Part shown: positions 7,602-16,900 of the stretch, piece by piece
How the letters are laid out: the number at the start of each line of letters is the position of its first letter
Position numbering within the stretch: the stretch's first letter is position 1
From: Parapedobacter deserti
GTDB lineage: Bacteria > Bacteroidota > Bacteroidia > Sphingobacteriales > Sphingobacteriaceae
DNA: 64,000 bases
Assembly: GCF_042646065.1 (NCBI RefSeq)
Contig: NZ_JBHRTA010000038.1
Location: 1,116,001-1,180,000, forward strand
Direction of reading: 5' to 3'
The notes under the pieces: generated by a model
Told to the model about the DNA's origin: nothing
Seen by the model: the letters and a program-made list of their open reading frames with translations, nothing else
The model's database searches: none
Position numbers and translations under genes: made by a program

Positions 7602-8522
7602 ATGATTCGAAGATGGGGTGTCATTTTGTTTAGCGGTTTTCTGTTTTTCTCGCCGCTGTGGTTTTTGACGGTGCAGGCGCAGGACTTGAATGCGCGGGTA
7701 CAGATCCTGTCGCCCCAGGTTCAAAATACCAATAAACGGCCACTTGAAGTGTTGCAGAAAGCGATTTCCGATTTCCTCAACAACCGTACATGGAGCACTA
7801 ACCAGGTGCAGCCGCAGGAACGCATCGATTGCAGTTTCGTGATTACGATCAACGCTTGGGATGGCTCATCCAATTTCACGGCGCAGGCCCAGATCGTATC
7901 GACAAGACCTGTTTTTAGTACATCTTATAACAGCCCGGTATTGAGTATCTCGGACAATAATTTCAATTTCAGCTACACCGAAGGGCAGTTGATGGATTAT
8001 TCAGACCAGCAGTACATGAATAACCTCACATCCCTTCTGGCCTATTATGCTTATATCATTGTAGGGCTGGACGCGGATACATTTGAGCCTAACGGCGGGA
8101 CGCCGTTTTATACCGCTGCTCAGCATGTCGTAAACAATGCCCAGAACACGGGATTCCCGGGCTGGCGTTCGATGGAAGGGACAAACAACCGCTTTTGGCT
8201 GGTCAACAACCTGCTCGACCGCCGGTATCAGCCGATCCGCGATTTCCTGTACAGCTTTTACCTGAATGGACTGGACACCATGTCGGACAATGCGCAGCAG
8301 GCGCGGAAATCCATCCTCGATCTGCTGCCAACGTTGCAAAAAGTGGACCGACTGGCCCAGGGCGCAGTATTCAACCAAGTGTTTTTCTCCGCAAAGTCAG
8401 ACGAGCTTGTTGGCATTTTCAGTGGGATGGGGCCGCAGGAAAGGGTGCAGGCCTATAACATCCTCGCGGAGGTAGACCCGGCTAATGCGAATAAATATGA
8501 AAGTTTACGTAATAGCAGGTAG
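7602..8522 (+). CDS. DUF4835 family exported protein
   Basis: A 306-residue protein with a Sec signal peptide (MIRRWGVILFSGFLFF..., cleavage near VQA-QDLN). The mature part matches DUF4835: the QDLNARVQILSPQVQNTNK start, FNFSYTEGQLMDYSDQQY, the LASLAYYAYIIVGLDADTF-like segment and the GGTPFYTAAQHVVNNAQ block. This family is confined to Bacteroidota, sits in front of recN in many genomes, and has been linked by some annotations to type IX secretion (PorD). That link is not something the sequence shows. A TTG at 7596 could extend the frame by two codons, but it lies within the -7 element, so ATG 7602 was chosen. recN follows 22 nt later. Confidence 0.85.
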   Translation: MIRRWGVILFSGFLFFSPLWFLTVQAQDLNARVQILSPQVQNTNKRPLEVLQKAISDFLNNRTWSTNQVQPQERIDCSFVITINAWDGSSNFTAQAQIVSTRPVFSTSYNSPVLSISDNNFNFSYTEGQLMDYSDQQYMNNLTSLLAYYAYIIVGLDADTFEPNGGTPFYTAAQHVVNNAQNTGFPGWRSMEGTNNRFWLVNNLLDRRYQPIRDFLYSFYLNGLDTMSDNAQQARKSILDLLPTLQKVDRLAQGAVFNQVFFSAKSDELVGIFSGMGPQERVQAYNILAEVDPANANKYESLRNSR

Positions 8523-8544
8523 AACTTAAAATAGACAATAATTT

Positions 8545-10206
8545 ATGCTGACCCGTCTATCCATCAAGAACTATGCGTTGATTGATTCCCTTGATATCCA
8601 TTTTGACAAGGGGTTGAATATCCTTACGGGCGAAACGGGTGCTGGCAAATCGATCATTATGGGTGGGCTGTCGTTGATTTTGGGGCAGCGGGTGGAAACC
8701 CGTTACTTCTTCAATCAGGACAGGAAGTGCATCATCGAAGGGTATTTCGATGTGTCTGGCTATCAGTTGGAAACGTTTTTCAGTGAGCAGGATCTTGACT
8801 ATGATGGGGAAACCATCGTGCGCCGAGAGATCAGTGCGGATGGCAAATCGAGGGCGTTTGTCAACGATACGCCTGTTACCCTCAACGTATTGAAAACGCT
8901 TGCCGAGAAACTGATTGACATCCACTCCCAGCATGCCACACTCCAGCTTAACACGGAGACCTTCCAATTGTTTACCGTAGACAGTGTTGCACAAAACCGA
9001 CCGCTTCGCGAACGGTATACCACCGTATACCGCTCCTATAAGCGCACCCTGGAGCGGCTGAGTGCGTTGAAGGACAACGTGAAGCAAGCAGGGGCGGAGG
9101 CAGATTACCACCAGTTTCTATACGATGAGCTGGAGAAAGCTAATTTAGAAGCGGACGAACAGGAAAGGCTGGAAGCGGAGCAACGGCAGCTGGAGCATGC
9201 CGAGGAAATCAAACGCCACCTTTTTGGCGCAGCATATGCTTTGCATGAGCGGGAAATAAACGCCATCGCCTTAATCAAGGAGGCCCTCAATCACCTCCAG
9301 CATGCCGAGCAGCATATGCCGTCCCTGGCTGCACAATCGGAACGGCTGCAAAGCAGCTTCATCGAATTGAAAGACCTCAGCACTGAGATCAGCCACATGG
9401 AGCAGGATATTGTGCTTGACGAAGAGCGGCTGGCAGCAGTCAACGAGCGGCTCAACCTTCTTTATGCCCTGCAACAGAAGCATCGGGCGGACAGTGTTTC
9501 TGCGCTGATTGCATTGCGCGACGAACTTCAGAAAAAACTTCAAGCCCTGTCATCTGACGACGAGGAGATTATCGGGCTGGAAGCTGAAGCGGAACGACTG
9601 AAAGCCGAAACCCTCGAACTCGCCGACCGGCTAAGTGCCAGCAGGGAAGCCGTCATTCCGTCAATAGCCGAAGAAGTAGGCAAGGTGCTGCGAGCTGTGG
9701 GCATGCCTCATAGCCAGTTGCATATTTCACTCGGCCGGCTTGATGAAGCGTCCCTACGATCCAGCGGTCAGGAAACTATCACCTTTCGGTTTACTGCCAA
9801 CAAAGGGCAGGAACCGCAGCCCGTGGGAAAAATCGCTTCTGGTGGCGAGCTTTCTCGGCTAATGCTGGCTATTAAGTCGCTGATCGCCAAAACATCCGCT
9901 TTGCCGACGATTATCTTTGATGAGATCGATACGGGAATATCGGGCGAGGTAGCATTGAAAGTAGCTGAAATCATGGAGCGTTTGTCAGGCCATATGCAGG
10001 TCATCGCCATTACGCACCTGCCGCAGATTGCATCAAAAGGGGGTGCCCATTTTAAGGTGTATAAGAAAGAGTCGGAAGACAGAACAGTTACCGATATTGT
10101 CCGGCTGGAACAACAGGACCGGGTACTGGAGATTGCCCAGATGCTCAGCGGAGCAGATCCTGGTGAAGCAGCAATGCAGCATGCCTCCGGGTTGTTGGGG
10201 ATTTAG
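8545..10206 (+). CDS. recN: DNA repair protein RecN
   Basis: A 553-residue SMC-like ATPase that acts at DNA double-strand breaks and promotes cohesion and end repair with RecA. The N-terminal ATPase half has the Walker A GETGAGKS (residues about 30-37) and the typical opening MLTRLSIKNYALIDSLDIHF. The middle (about 160-350) is coiled coil, rich in Glu, Leu, Ala and Arg. The C-terminal half has the ABC signature ASGGELSRLMLA and Walker B TIIFDEIDTGISG, then AITHLPQIAS. The length is normal for the family. It is co-transcribed with the upstream DUF4835 gene, a conserved Bacteroidota arrangement. Confidence 0.97.
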   Translation: MLTRLSIKNYALIDSLDIHFDKGLNILTGETGAGKSIIMGGLSLILGQRVETRYFFNQDRKCIIEGYFDVSGYQLETFFSEQDLDYDGETIVRREISADGKSRAFVNDTPVTLNVLKTLAEKLIDIHSQHATLQLNTETFQLFTVDSVAQNRPLRERYTTVYRSYKRTLERLSALKDNVKQAGAEADYHQFLYDELEKANLEADEQERLEAEQRQLEHAEEIKRHLFGAAYALHEREINAIALIKEALNHLQHAEQHMPSLAAQSERLQSSFIELKDLSTEISHMEQDIVLDEERLAAVNERLNLLYALQQKHRADSVSALIALRDELQKKLQALSSDDEEIIGLEAEAERLKAETLELADRLSASREAVIPSIAEEVGKVLRAVGMPHSQLHISLGRLDEASLRSSGQETITFRFTANKGQEPQPVGKIASGGELSRLMLAIKSLIAKTSALPTIIFDEIDTGISGEVALKVAEIMERLSGHMQVIAITHLPQIASKGGAHFKVYKKESEDRTVTDIVRLEQQDRVLEIAQMLSGADPGEAAMQHASGLLGI

Positions 10207-10255
10207 AAAAAACCCTTATTTTTACCAGATTTTAATATTAACTAAAAAATAGACT

Positions 10256-11077
10256 ATGTCCCACAACCTACTGAAAGGAAAGAAAGGAATTATATTCGGT
10301 GCATTGGATGACAAATCCATTGCTTGGAAGACCGCCCAACGCTGTGTTCAAGAAGGAGCTGAGATCGTGCTTACCAATGCCCCTGTAGCGCTTCGTATGG
10401 GTACCATCAAGCAACTGGCGGAAGAATGTAACAATGCGCCTGTTATTCCAGCCGATGTAACCAGCGGAGACGATATCGAAAATCTCTTTGAGCAGACGCT
10501 GGAGCACTTCGGCGGTGGTGTTGATTTTATCCTGCATTCCGTGGGAATGAGCGTCAACGTGCGCAAAGGCATCCATTATACCGAGAGCAACTATGATTTT
10601 ATGCATAAAGCTTTCGATATCTCGGCTATAAGCCTGCACCGTGTACTGGCCACAGCGATGAAAAAGGACGCCATCAATGAGTGGGGGTCGGTGGTAGCAC
10701 TCACCTACATCGCCGCGCAACGGGTATTCCCGGATTACAACGATATGGCGGATGCGAAAGCGCTCCTTGAGAGCATTGCCCGCAACTTCGGTTACCAGTA
10801 CGGGGTACGGAAGAACGTGCGGGTAAATACGATCAGCCAGTCGCCCACGCAGACCACGGCAGGCTCCGGCGTGAAGGGCTTCGGTGATTTTATTTCCTAT
10901 GCTGAAAAGATGTCGCCACTCGGTAATGCCACGGCTGACCAGTGTGCGGACTACACCGTCACGTTGTTTTCTGATCTGACAAAAATGGTGACCATGCAGA
11001 ACCTGTTTCACGACGGCGGTTTTTCGTTTACCGGTGTCAGTGAGGCGGTAATAGGCGGGATGGGAGAAGGGCAATAG
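10256..11077 (+). CDS. fabI: Enoyl-ACP reductase (NADH), FabI type
   Basis: A 273-residue enoyl-[acyl-carrier-protein] reductase that catalyses the last reduction of each type II fatty acid elongation round. Cofactor-binding and SDR-type features are present: GIIFGALDDKSIAWKTA at the N-terminus and the catalytic Tyr-x6-Lys in FPDYNDMADAKALLE (residues about 158-172). RVNTISQSPTQT precedes the flexible substrate loop. It is 49 nt after recN, with an A/T-rich gap and no clear TAnnTTTG, so it may be co-transcribed or carry its own weaker promoter. It ends in a strong terminator shared with the convergent lipoprotein gene. It is the target class of triclosan-like inhibitors. Confidence 0.95.
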   Translation: MSHNLLKGKKGIIFGALDDKSIAWKTAQRCVQEGAEIVLTNAPVALRMGTIKQLAEECNNAPVIPADVTSGDDIENLFEQTLEHFGGGVDFILHSVGMSVNVRKGIHYTESNYDFMHKAFDISAISLHRVLATAMKKDAINEWGSVVALTYIAAQRVFPDYNDMADAKALLESIARNFGYQYGVRKNVRVNTISQSPTQTTAGSGVKGFGDFISYAEKMSPLGNATADQCADYTVTLFSDLTKMVTMQNLFHDGGFSFTGVSEAVIGGMGEGQ

Positions 11078-11100
11078 AAGGAGCCGAGTTTTCGGACATA

Positions 11101-11128
11101 AAAAAAGCGGCTTAACGCCGCTTTTTTT
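11101..11128. terminator. Bidirectional intrinsic terminator
   Basis: The stem GCGGC / GCCGC, loop TTAAC, is extended by six A-T pairs and flanked by A6 and T7 tracts, so it can terminate both fabI (+) and the convergent lipoprotein gene (-). It overlaps the stop codon of the latter. Confidence 0.85.
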
Positions 11129-11546
11129 ATGGAATGAAATCCGCGTCGGACAACGTGATTTTGACAGTGACTCTCCTGTCCGGAACGGGCACCTCAAAAT
11201 CAGGGTCAAAGACAGGATCTTCTGCATAGATCGTGACGAATCCCGTGGTATAATTGACAGAATAAGCCGTACCCATGATGGTCGCCGGAAGGATATTGTA
11301 AGAGGCTTCATCGTCGACGCTCAGCGAAACACTCACGATTCCCTGATCAACGTAATAGTCGGTCAGTTCGGGGAGGTTGATGTCATAATAAATTTGGTTA
11401 ATTACGCCTGTGTCCCATGCCCATTGATTGGGCTGAATCGTATACACGAACGTCTTGTTCGGAACAACGTCGTAATATTCCTTTGTACAGGAAGTGAAGC
11501 CAAGGATTGCCAGAAATCCGACGGCGAGGGTAAGGTAATTCTTCAT
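11127..11546 (-). CDS. Small hypothetical lipoprotein
   Basis: A 139-residue protein with a lipoprotein signal (MKNYLTLAVGFLAILGFTSC, Cys20 as lipidation site). The mature part has no Cys and is rich in aromatic and acidic residues: EYYDVVPNKTFVYTI, repeated beta-strand-like segments and a C-terminal RRVTVKITLSDADFIP. It looks like a compact beta-sandwich at the outer membrane. I recognise no named domain. It is single, convergent with fabI, and shares its terminator. Function unknown. Confidence 0.7.
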   Translation of the reverse strand: MKNYLTLAVGFLAILGFTSCTKEYYDVVPNKTFVYTIQPNQWAWDTGVINQIYYDINLPELTDYYVDQGIVSVSLSVDDEASYNILPATIMGTAYSVNYTTGFVTIYAEDPVFDPDFEVPVPDRRVTVKITLSDADFIP

Positions 11547-11882
11547 ATGGATTTGCGTTGCGTGAATAATGTAGTTGTTTTATCCTTTTTACGTATGACA
11601 ATTGATGTAGTAAAAAAGTTTAACGCAATAATTGCTCCAAGAATACGCTTTGATGCATTTTTGCTGGCGCCTGCCTATTGAAGGGAAACCAAATGCACCA
11701 TGCTGGCGCTGGTAGCCGGGTGTGGTGATAAAAAAATTACGTCACTCCTCCCCGACAGGCGGTACCTTACCCGTTGACAAGAACAAAGTTAGCCAGGGTG
11801 GCAAGAAGCGTTGTCGGAATCGGCGGCTTTGTCGGAATTGTCGGTATTGTCGGGCAGGAAAGTTCAATAAATAGGGATAAAC
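11547..11882. other. Intergenic region, no supported gene
   Basis: A 336-bp stretch between the lipoprotein start and the clpC terminator. It contains a cluster of TTGTCGG repeats (11811-11853). It also contains a 25-codon plus-strand frame at 11700 whose first residues (MLALVAGCGDKK) look like a lipoprotein N-terminus that stops early. This may be a decayed gene, but it is too short to call. No promoter with a perfect TAnnTTTG was found. Confidence 0.4.
11811..11853. repeat. TTGTCGG short repeat cluster
   Basis: TTGTCGG occurs at 11811, 11829, 11838 and 11847, at spacings of 18, 9 and 9 bases, so the unit is about 9 bp (TTGTCGGAA-like). It lies just beyond the clpC terminator and far from any start codon. 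Its role is unknown; it may be a local slippage product. Confidence 0.6.
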
Positions 11883-11913
11883 AAAAACGCCACCTGTATG
11901 ATCAGGTGGCGTT
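11883..11913 (-). terminator. Intrinsic terminator of clpC
   Basis: An 11-bp perfect stem AACGCCACCTG / CAGGTGGCGTT with a 6-nt loop. Read on the minus strand it runs into a T-rich tract (complement of A11883-A11887). It lies 24 nt after the clpC stop codon. Confidence 0.8.
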
Positions 11914-11936
11914 TCTTTACGGTGGTTGCCAAAGAA

Positions 11937-14486
11937 TTATTCATCTTTCTTTTCTTCGGCCAGATCTGAGGGCCTTGACGGACCACCATCGCCGTCTTGC
12001 ACATTGACGATGATTTCGCCTTTATCTTTATCGTAATCGACTTCCAGCGTATTACCTTCGCTTACTTCCCCTTTGAGGATTTCCTCCGCAATGGGATCTT
12101 CGAGGTATTTCTGGATGGCCCGTTTAAGCGGCCGTGCACCGAAGTTGCTGTCAAAGCCCTTTTCTGCAACAAATTCTTTTGCATCATTGGTGAGCTTAAT
12201 GCTATAGCCCAGTGCTTCTATGCGGACAAAGAGGGATTTCAACTCAATATCGATGATCTTGAAAATATGTTCTTTGTCGAGTGAGTTGAACACGATCACA
12301 TCATCGATCCGGTTGAGGAATTCCGGGGCGAAGGCCCGTTTCAGCGCATTTTCGATCACACTGCGGGAGTGCGATTCGGCCTGCTCTGCTTTTGCCGACG
12401 TGGTGAAGCCTACGCCTTGCCCGAAGTCCTTCAACTGCCGGGCACCGATGTTTGACGTCATGATCAGAATCGTGTTGCGGAAGTCTACACGGCGCCCAAG
12501 GCTATCGGTAAGCTGCCCTTCGTCCAGTACCTGCAGCAGCAGGTTGAAAACGTCGGGGTGTGCCTTCTCAATCTCGTCAAGCAACACTACCGAATAGGGC
12601 TTGCGGCGTACTTTTTCCGTCAACTGGCCGCCTTCTTCATAGCCCACGTAGCCTGGAGGCGCTCCCACCAGGCGGGAGATGGCAAACTTCTCCATGTATT
12701 CACTCATGTCGATCTGAATAAGCGAATCCTCGCTGTCGAACATGAAGCGCGCCAGCTCTTTTGCCAGTTCGGTTTTGCCGACACCGGTAGGGCCTAAGAA
12801 AATAAACGAGCCGATGGGCTTCTTCGGGTCCTTCAACCCTGCGCGGGTACGTTGGATCGCCTTCACCAGTTTTTTCACGGCTTCGTCCTGTCCGATGATC
12901 CGCCCTTTCATGGACTCGGCCATGCCCAGTAGCTTTTGGCTGTCAGACTGTCCTACGCGCTGTACAGGAATGCCCGTCATCATGGACACCACTTCGGCGA
13001 CATTGTCTTCGGTCACCGAGTAGCGTTTGGTACGTGTTTCAGCCTCCCAAGCAGTTTTTTCGTGCTCAAGTTCCTCCAGCAGTTTCTTCTCCGTATCCCG
13101 CAGTTTTGCAGCCTCCTCATATTTCTGGCTGCGCACCACTTTGTTTTTTTCGATTTTGATTTCCTCGATTTTCTGCTCAATATCAAGAATGCTCTGCGGC
13201 ACATGGATATTGGTGAGGTGCACCCGGGATCCTGCTTCATCCAGCGCATCGATGGCCTTATCTGGAAGGAAGCGGTCAGTGATATAGCGGGTGGTCAATG
13301 TAACGCAGGCTTGGATGGCCTCCGGCGTATAATTGACGTTGTGGTGTTCCTCGTATTTTTCCTTGATGCGGTTGAGTATTTCCACTGTTTCGTCATGCGT
13401 AGCCGGTTCGATCATCACTTTCTGGAACCTCCGGTCAAGTGCGCCGTCTTTCTCAATGTATTGCCGGTATTCGTCGAGCGTGGTCGCTCCGACACATTGG
13501 ATCTCGCCACGGGCCAGCGCAGGTTTGAACATATTGGAAGCATCCAGTGAACCTGACGCGCCACCCGCACCGACGATGGTATGTATTTCGTCGATGAACA
13601 GGATCACATCCGGTGATTTTTCCAATTCGTTCATGACCGCTTTCATGCGTTCTTCAAATTGTCCGCGGTACTTTGTGCCGGCCACGAGCGAAGCCAGGTC
13701 GAGCGTTACCACCCGTTTGTTGAATAAGACACGCGATACCTTCCGCTGGATGATACGCAACGCCAGGCCTTCGGCGATGGCTGACTTACCCACGCCAGGC
13801 TCACCGATCAGTATCGGGTTGTTTTTCTTACGGCGTGAAAGAATCTGCGAAACACGTTCGATTTCCCGTTCCCGGCCCACAATCGGGTCTAAACGGCCTT
13901 CTTCGGCGGCTCTCGTCAGGTCGCGCCCAAAGTTGTCCAGCACCGGGGTCTTCGACTTGATGTCAGACACCTTTTTGGGCTGATTGAAGTGATCGTCTTC
14001 TTTAAAGTCGTCATCACCGGCTGTCGAGCCGGCGGCCTGATCGGTAATTCCGGCCCGATGTTGCTCCACATCGGCCTTGAATACGTCGTAATTGATGTCG
14101 TATTGCTGCAAGATTTGCGATGCAATGTTGTCTTCATCGCGCAGGATGGATAACAGCAGGTGCTCCGTGCCAATGACGTCGCTCTTGAAGATCTTAGCCT
14201 CAAGATAAGTGATTTTCAACACCTTCTCCGCTTGTTTGGTAAGCGGCATGTTGCCGATCGGAGCGCGGGATAGCGATGAGCCCTTAACGGCGTCCTCTAT
14301 GGATTTCCGTAGTTCTGTCGTGTCTATCCCTGCATGTTTCAATATCTTGATCGCCATGCCGTCTCCTTCACGAATAAGGCCCAAGAGCAGATGCTCTGTG
14401 CCGATGTAATCGTGCTTCAGCCGGATCGCTTCTTCCCTGCTGTATGAAATCACATCCTTTACGCGAGGCGAAAATTTTGCTTCCAT
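11937..14486 (-). CDS. clpC: Clp protease ATP-binding subunit ClpC
   Basis: An 849-residue class I HSP100 unfoldase that feeds substrates to ClpP in the cytoplasm. Two Clp_N repeats lie at residues about 1-145 (FSPRVKDVISYSREEAIRL and the repeated GTEHLLL). AAA+ domain 1 has the Walker A GEPGVGKSAIAEGL (about 232-245). The middle domain is coiled, with a UVR-like EEAAKLRD stretch (about 455-480), which marks it as ClpC rather than ClpA or ClpB. AAA+ domain 2 has GPTGVGKTELAKEL (about 575). The D2-small domain follows, and the tail is acidic. It is single, with a long leader (about 105 nt) from the -7 element at 14598-14605 and a strong terminator. Confidence 0.95.
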   Translation of the reverse strand: MEAKFSPRVKDVISYSREEAIRLKHDYIGTEHLLLGLIREGDGMAIKILKHAGIDTTELRKSIEDAVKGSSLSRAPIGNMPLTKQAEKVLKITYLEAKIFKSDVIGTEHLLLSILRDEDNIASQILQQYDINYDVFKADVEQHRAGITDQAAGSTAGDDDFKEDDHFNQPKKVSDIKSKTPVLDNFGRDLTRAAEEGRLDPIVGREREIERVSQILSRRKKNNPILIGEPGVGKSAIAEGLALRIIQRKVSRVLFNKRVVTLDLASLVAGTKYRGQFEERMKAVMNELEKSPDVILFIDEIHTIVGAGGASGSLDASNMFKPALARGEIQCVGATTLDEYRQYIEKDGALDRRFQKVMIEPATHDETVEILNRIKEKYEEHHNVNYTPEAIQACVTLTTRYITDRFLPDKAIDALDEAGSRVHLTNIHVPQSILDIEQKIEEIKIEKNKVVRSQKYEEAAKLRDTEKKLLEELEHEKTAWEAETRTKRYSVTEDNVAEVVSMMTGIPVQRVGQSDSQKLLGMAESMKGRIIGQDEAVKKLVKAIQRTRAGLKDPKKPIGSFIFLGPTGVGKTELAKELARFMFDSEDSLIQIDMSEYMEKFAISRLVGAPPGYVGYEEGGQLTEKVRRKPYSVVLLDEIEKAHPDVFNLLLQVLDEGQLTDSLGRRVDFRNTILIMTSNIGARQLKDFGQGVGFTTSAKAEQAESHSRSVIENALKRAFAPEFLNRIDDVIVFNSLDKEHIFKIIDIELKSLFVRIEALGYSIKLTNDAKEFVAEKGFDSNFGARPLKRAIQKYLEDPIAEEILKGEVSEGNTLEVDYDKDKGEIIVNVQDGDGGPSRPSDLAEEKKDE

Positions 14487-14597
14487 GAATGTCTACCTTT
14501 CTTTTTTTATATGCTAAGGATGCGATAAATGTATAAAAAATTATCACTTACGCCCTTATTATTTGTGTAACTTTTATCAACAATTAAGCCACTGAGA

Positions 14598-14605
14598 CAA
14601 ATATA
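14598..14605 (-). promoter_or_regulatory. -7 promoter element for clpC
   Basis: On the minus strand this reads TATATTTG, a perfect TAnnTTTG, 111 nt before the clpC start. The long A/T-rich leader could hold further control, but no inverted repeat stands out. Confidence 0.45.
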
Positions 14606-14726
14606 ACATTTTGTCAGTCATGATAAAAGGATTTATTGTATCAATCTGGTATATACTCCAGCTATATTAGCTGAAAGACGGGCCCGGCCATGCATATCCG
14701 GCCTTGCATATGAAGGGCAAGTTACC

Positions 14727-14734
14727 TAAGTTTG
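14727..14734 (+). promoter_or_regulatory. Promoter of ettA (-33 and -7)
   Basis: TAAGTTTG matches TAnnTTTG. A TTG at 14704-14706 lies 20 nt upstream, the right spacing for a -33 element. The predicted start is near 14741, about 34 nt before the ATG. Confidence 0.6.
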
Positions 14735-14774
14735 CAACTCCTAGTTTAGTGCGACGCTTAATAGAAATCATCAT

Positions 14775-16460
14775 ATGTCAGACGAGAAGATCATATTTTC
14801 CATGGCGGGGGTCAGTAAAGTATATCCCCCGCAAAAGCAGGTTTTAAAAAATATATACCTTTCCTTCTTTTATGGGGCCAAAATAGGGGTTATCGGGCTG
14901 AATGGCTCGGGGAAGTCATCTCTGCTTCGCATCATCGCCGGTTTGGACAATTCGTATCAAGGCGAAGTTGTGTTTTCACCGGGCTATACCGTAGGGTATC
15001 TGGCTCAGGAGCCTGAGTTAGAGCCCAATATGACCGTTCGAGAGGTGGTGGAAGAAGGGGTGGCGGAGATGTCCGCTATTCTTCGAGAGTATGAAGAGAT
15101 CAACGAAAAATTCGGTTTGCCGGAAGTCTATGAAAATGCCGATGAAATGGACCGCTTGCTCGCCCGGCAGGGCGAACTGCAGGATAAAATCGATGCTTCG
15201 GGAGCTTGGGAAATAGACAGCAAGCTGGAAAGGGCAATGGATGCACTTCGGTGTCCGGAGCCGGACCGCGAAGTGGCCACATTGTCAGGAGGGGAGCGAC
15301 GCAGGGTGGCATTATGTCGCTTATTGCTGCAGGAACCTGATGTGTTGCTGCTCGACGAACCGACAAACCACCTTGATGCCGAATCCATTGATTGGCTCGA
15401 ACAACACCTGCAGCAGTATAAGGGCACGGTGATCGCCGTAACGCACGACCGGTATTTTCTCGATAACGTAGCCGGCTGGATATTAGAACTCGACCGCGGC
15501 GAAGGTATTCCATGGAAGGGGAACTATTCTTCGTGGCTTGACCAGAAAGCCAAGCGGCTTGCGCAGGAAGAGAAGATGGAAAGCAAACGGCAGAAAACGC
15601 TCGAGCGTGAACTGGAATGGGTGCGCATGGCCCCCAAGGCCCGTCATGCCAAGTCAAAAGCCCGCCTCCACAATTACGAAAAACTGGCCTCTGAAGAAGT
15701 CGGAGAGCGGGAAGACAGGTTGGAACTGTTTATCCCGCCCGGACCGCGGTTGGGCAATGTCGTCATCGAAGCCCAGGAGGTGAGTAAGGCATACGGCGAT
15801 AAAATCTTATTTGAAAACCTGAGCTTCTCCTTGCCTCCTGCAGGCATCGTGGGCATCATTGGTCCGAACGGTGCCGGGAAGACCACGCTTTTCCGGTTGA
15901 TCACCGGGCAGGAACAGCCGGATAGCGGTACATTCCGTGTCGGCGAGACGGTTGCCTTGGGCTATGTGGACCAGCTGCACGGCGATCTGGACCCCGACAA
16001 GACCGTCTGGGAAAACATCACGGGAGGCAACGAAAACATCCAGCTCGGCAACCGGATGATCAATTCCCGGGCCTATGTGTCGCGGTTCAACTTCAATGGT
16101 GCGGATCAGCAGAAAAAGGTGGGTGTCCTTTCCGGAGGAGAACGCAACCGGGTACACCTTGCCATCACACTGAAAAAAGGGGCCAATGTATTGCTGCTCG
16201 ACGAACCGACCAATGACATCGATGTGAATACGCTCCGCGCGTTGGAAGAGGGGTTGGAAAGTTTCGGTGGCTGCGCCGTGGTTATTTCACACGACCGCTG
16301 GTTCCTCGACCGTATCTGTACCCACATCCTCGCCTTCGAAGGCGAATCGCAGGTGTATTTCTTTGAAGGCAATTATACCGAATACGAAGAAAACCGGAAG
16401 AAGCGCCTTGGCGACACCGGACCCAAGCGAATCAAGTATAAGCGGTTAGTGAAGAATTAA
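14775..16460 (+). CDS. ettA: Energy-dependent translational throttle EttA
   Basis: A 561-residue ABC-F ATPase that binds the ribosomal E site and gates entry into elongation according to ATP/ADP. Two ABC domains are present. NBD1 has the Walker A GLNGSGKSSL and signature LSGGERRRVALCRLL with Walker B LLLDEPTNHLD. NBD2 has GPNGAGKTTL, LSGGERNRVHLA and LLLDEPTNDID. The linker between them (about 245-320) is highly charged, with the EttA-type arm and the PKARHAKSKARLHNYEKL segment. The length equals that of the family. It has its own promoter. The DUF423 gene follows 39 nt later and may be co-transcribed. Confidence 0.95.
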   Translation: MSDEKIIFSMAGVSKVYPPQKQVLKNIYLSFFYGAKIGVIGLNGSGKSSLLRIIAGLDNSYQGEVVFSPGYTVGYLAQEPELEPNMTVREVVEEGVAEMSAILREYEEINEKFGLPEVYENADEMDRLLARQGELQDKIDASGAWEIDSKLERAMDALRCPEPDREVATLSGGERRRVALCRLLLQEPDVLLLDEPTNHLDAESIDWLEQHLQQYKGTVIAVTHDRYFLDNVAGWILELDRGEGIPWKGNYSSWLDQKAKRLAQEEKMESKRQKTLERELEWVRMAPKARHAKSKARLHNYEKLASEEVGEREDRLELFIPPGPRLGNVVIEAQEVSKAYGDKILFENLSFSLPPAGIVGIIGPNGAGKTTLFRLITGQEQPDSGTFRVGETVALGYVDQLHGDLDPDKTVWENITGGNENIQLGNRMINSRAYVSRFNFNGADQQKKVGVLSGGERNRVHLAITLKKGANVLLLDEPTNDIDVNTLRALEEGLESFGGCAVVISHDRWFLDRICTHILAFEGESQVYFFEGNYTEYEENRKKRLGDTGPKRIKYKRLVKN

Positions 16461-16499
16461 GGGAAACGCTGATACTTTATACTTTAATACAATCACGTC

Positions 16500-16871
16500 A
16501 TGCTTGCTCAACTGTTTGGTGTTATTTTCGGTCTGACTGCCGTCGTATTAGGCGCTTTCGGTGCCCACGCCCTTAAGAAAAAATTTACTGAAGATCAGCA
16601 CGCCAGTTTTGAAACGGGCATACGGTACCAGTTCTATCACGCCTTGGTACTGTTATTGGTTGGTTTCGCACAGTCGGGTGGCTTGATCGGGCCGGGTGCC
16701 TACACGTGGCTGTTCATCAGCGGAACGGTGCTGTTTTCGTTCAGCATCTACGGGTTATGTCTGAGCGGAGTTTTCGGTACCAAGTGGCGCTTTTTGGGGC
16801 CGGTTACACCGGTCGGCGGCTTGCTGCTCGTGGCGGGATGGGTGTCGTTATTGTACACGATCGCCCGCTGA
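16500..16871 (+). CDS. DUF423 family membrane protein
   Basis: A 123-residue inner membrane protein with four predicted helices. It shows the DUF423 signature at the first helix (VVLGAFGAHALKKK) and the FETGIRYQFYHALVLLLVG block. The function of the family is unknown. It lies 39 nt after ettA on the same strand and is convergent with the large MG2-like gene. Confidence 0.9.
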   Translation: MLAQLFGVIFGLTAVVLGAFGAHALKKKFTEDQHASFETGIRYQFYHALVLLLVGFAQSGGLIGPGAYTWLFISGTVLFSFSIYGLCLSGVFGTKWRFLGPVTPVGGLLLVAGWVSLLYTIAR

Positions 16872-16900
16872 TGGTTGAGCAGCCGCGCGTTAGTCGGTGG

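Noticed and set aside
10268..11311. 347-codon open frame on the minus strand
   Set aside because: Antisense to fabI; the plus-strand gene has full enoyl reductase motifs and the minus translation has none.
11700..11780. 25-codon lipoprotein-like start
   Set aside because: Too short, no conserved continuation and no promoter; noted only within the intergenic entry.
12936..13983. Long plus-strand open frames across clpC
   Set aside because: Antisense to the ClpC AAA+ domains; no recognisable protein.
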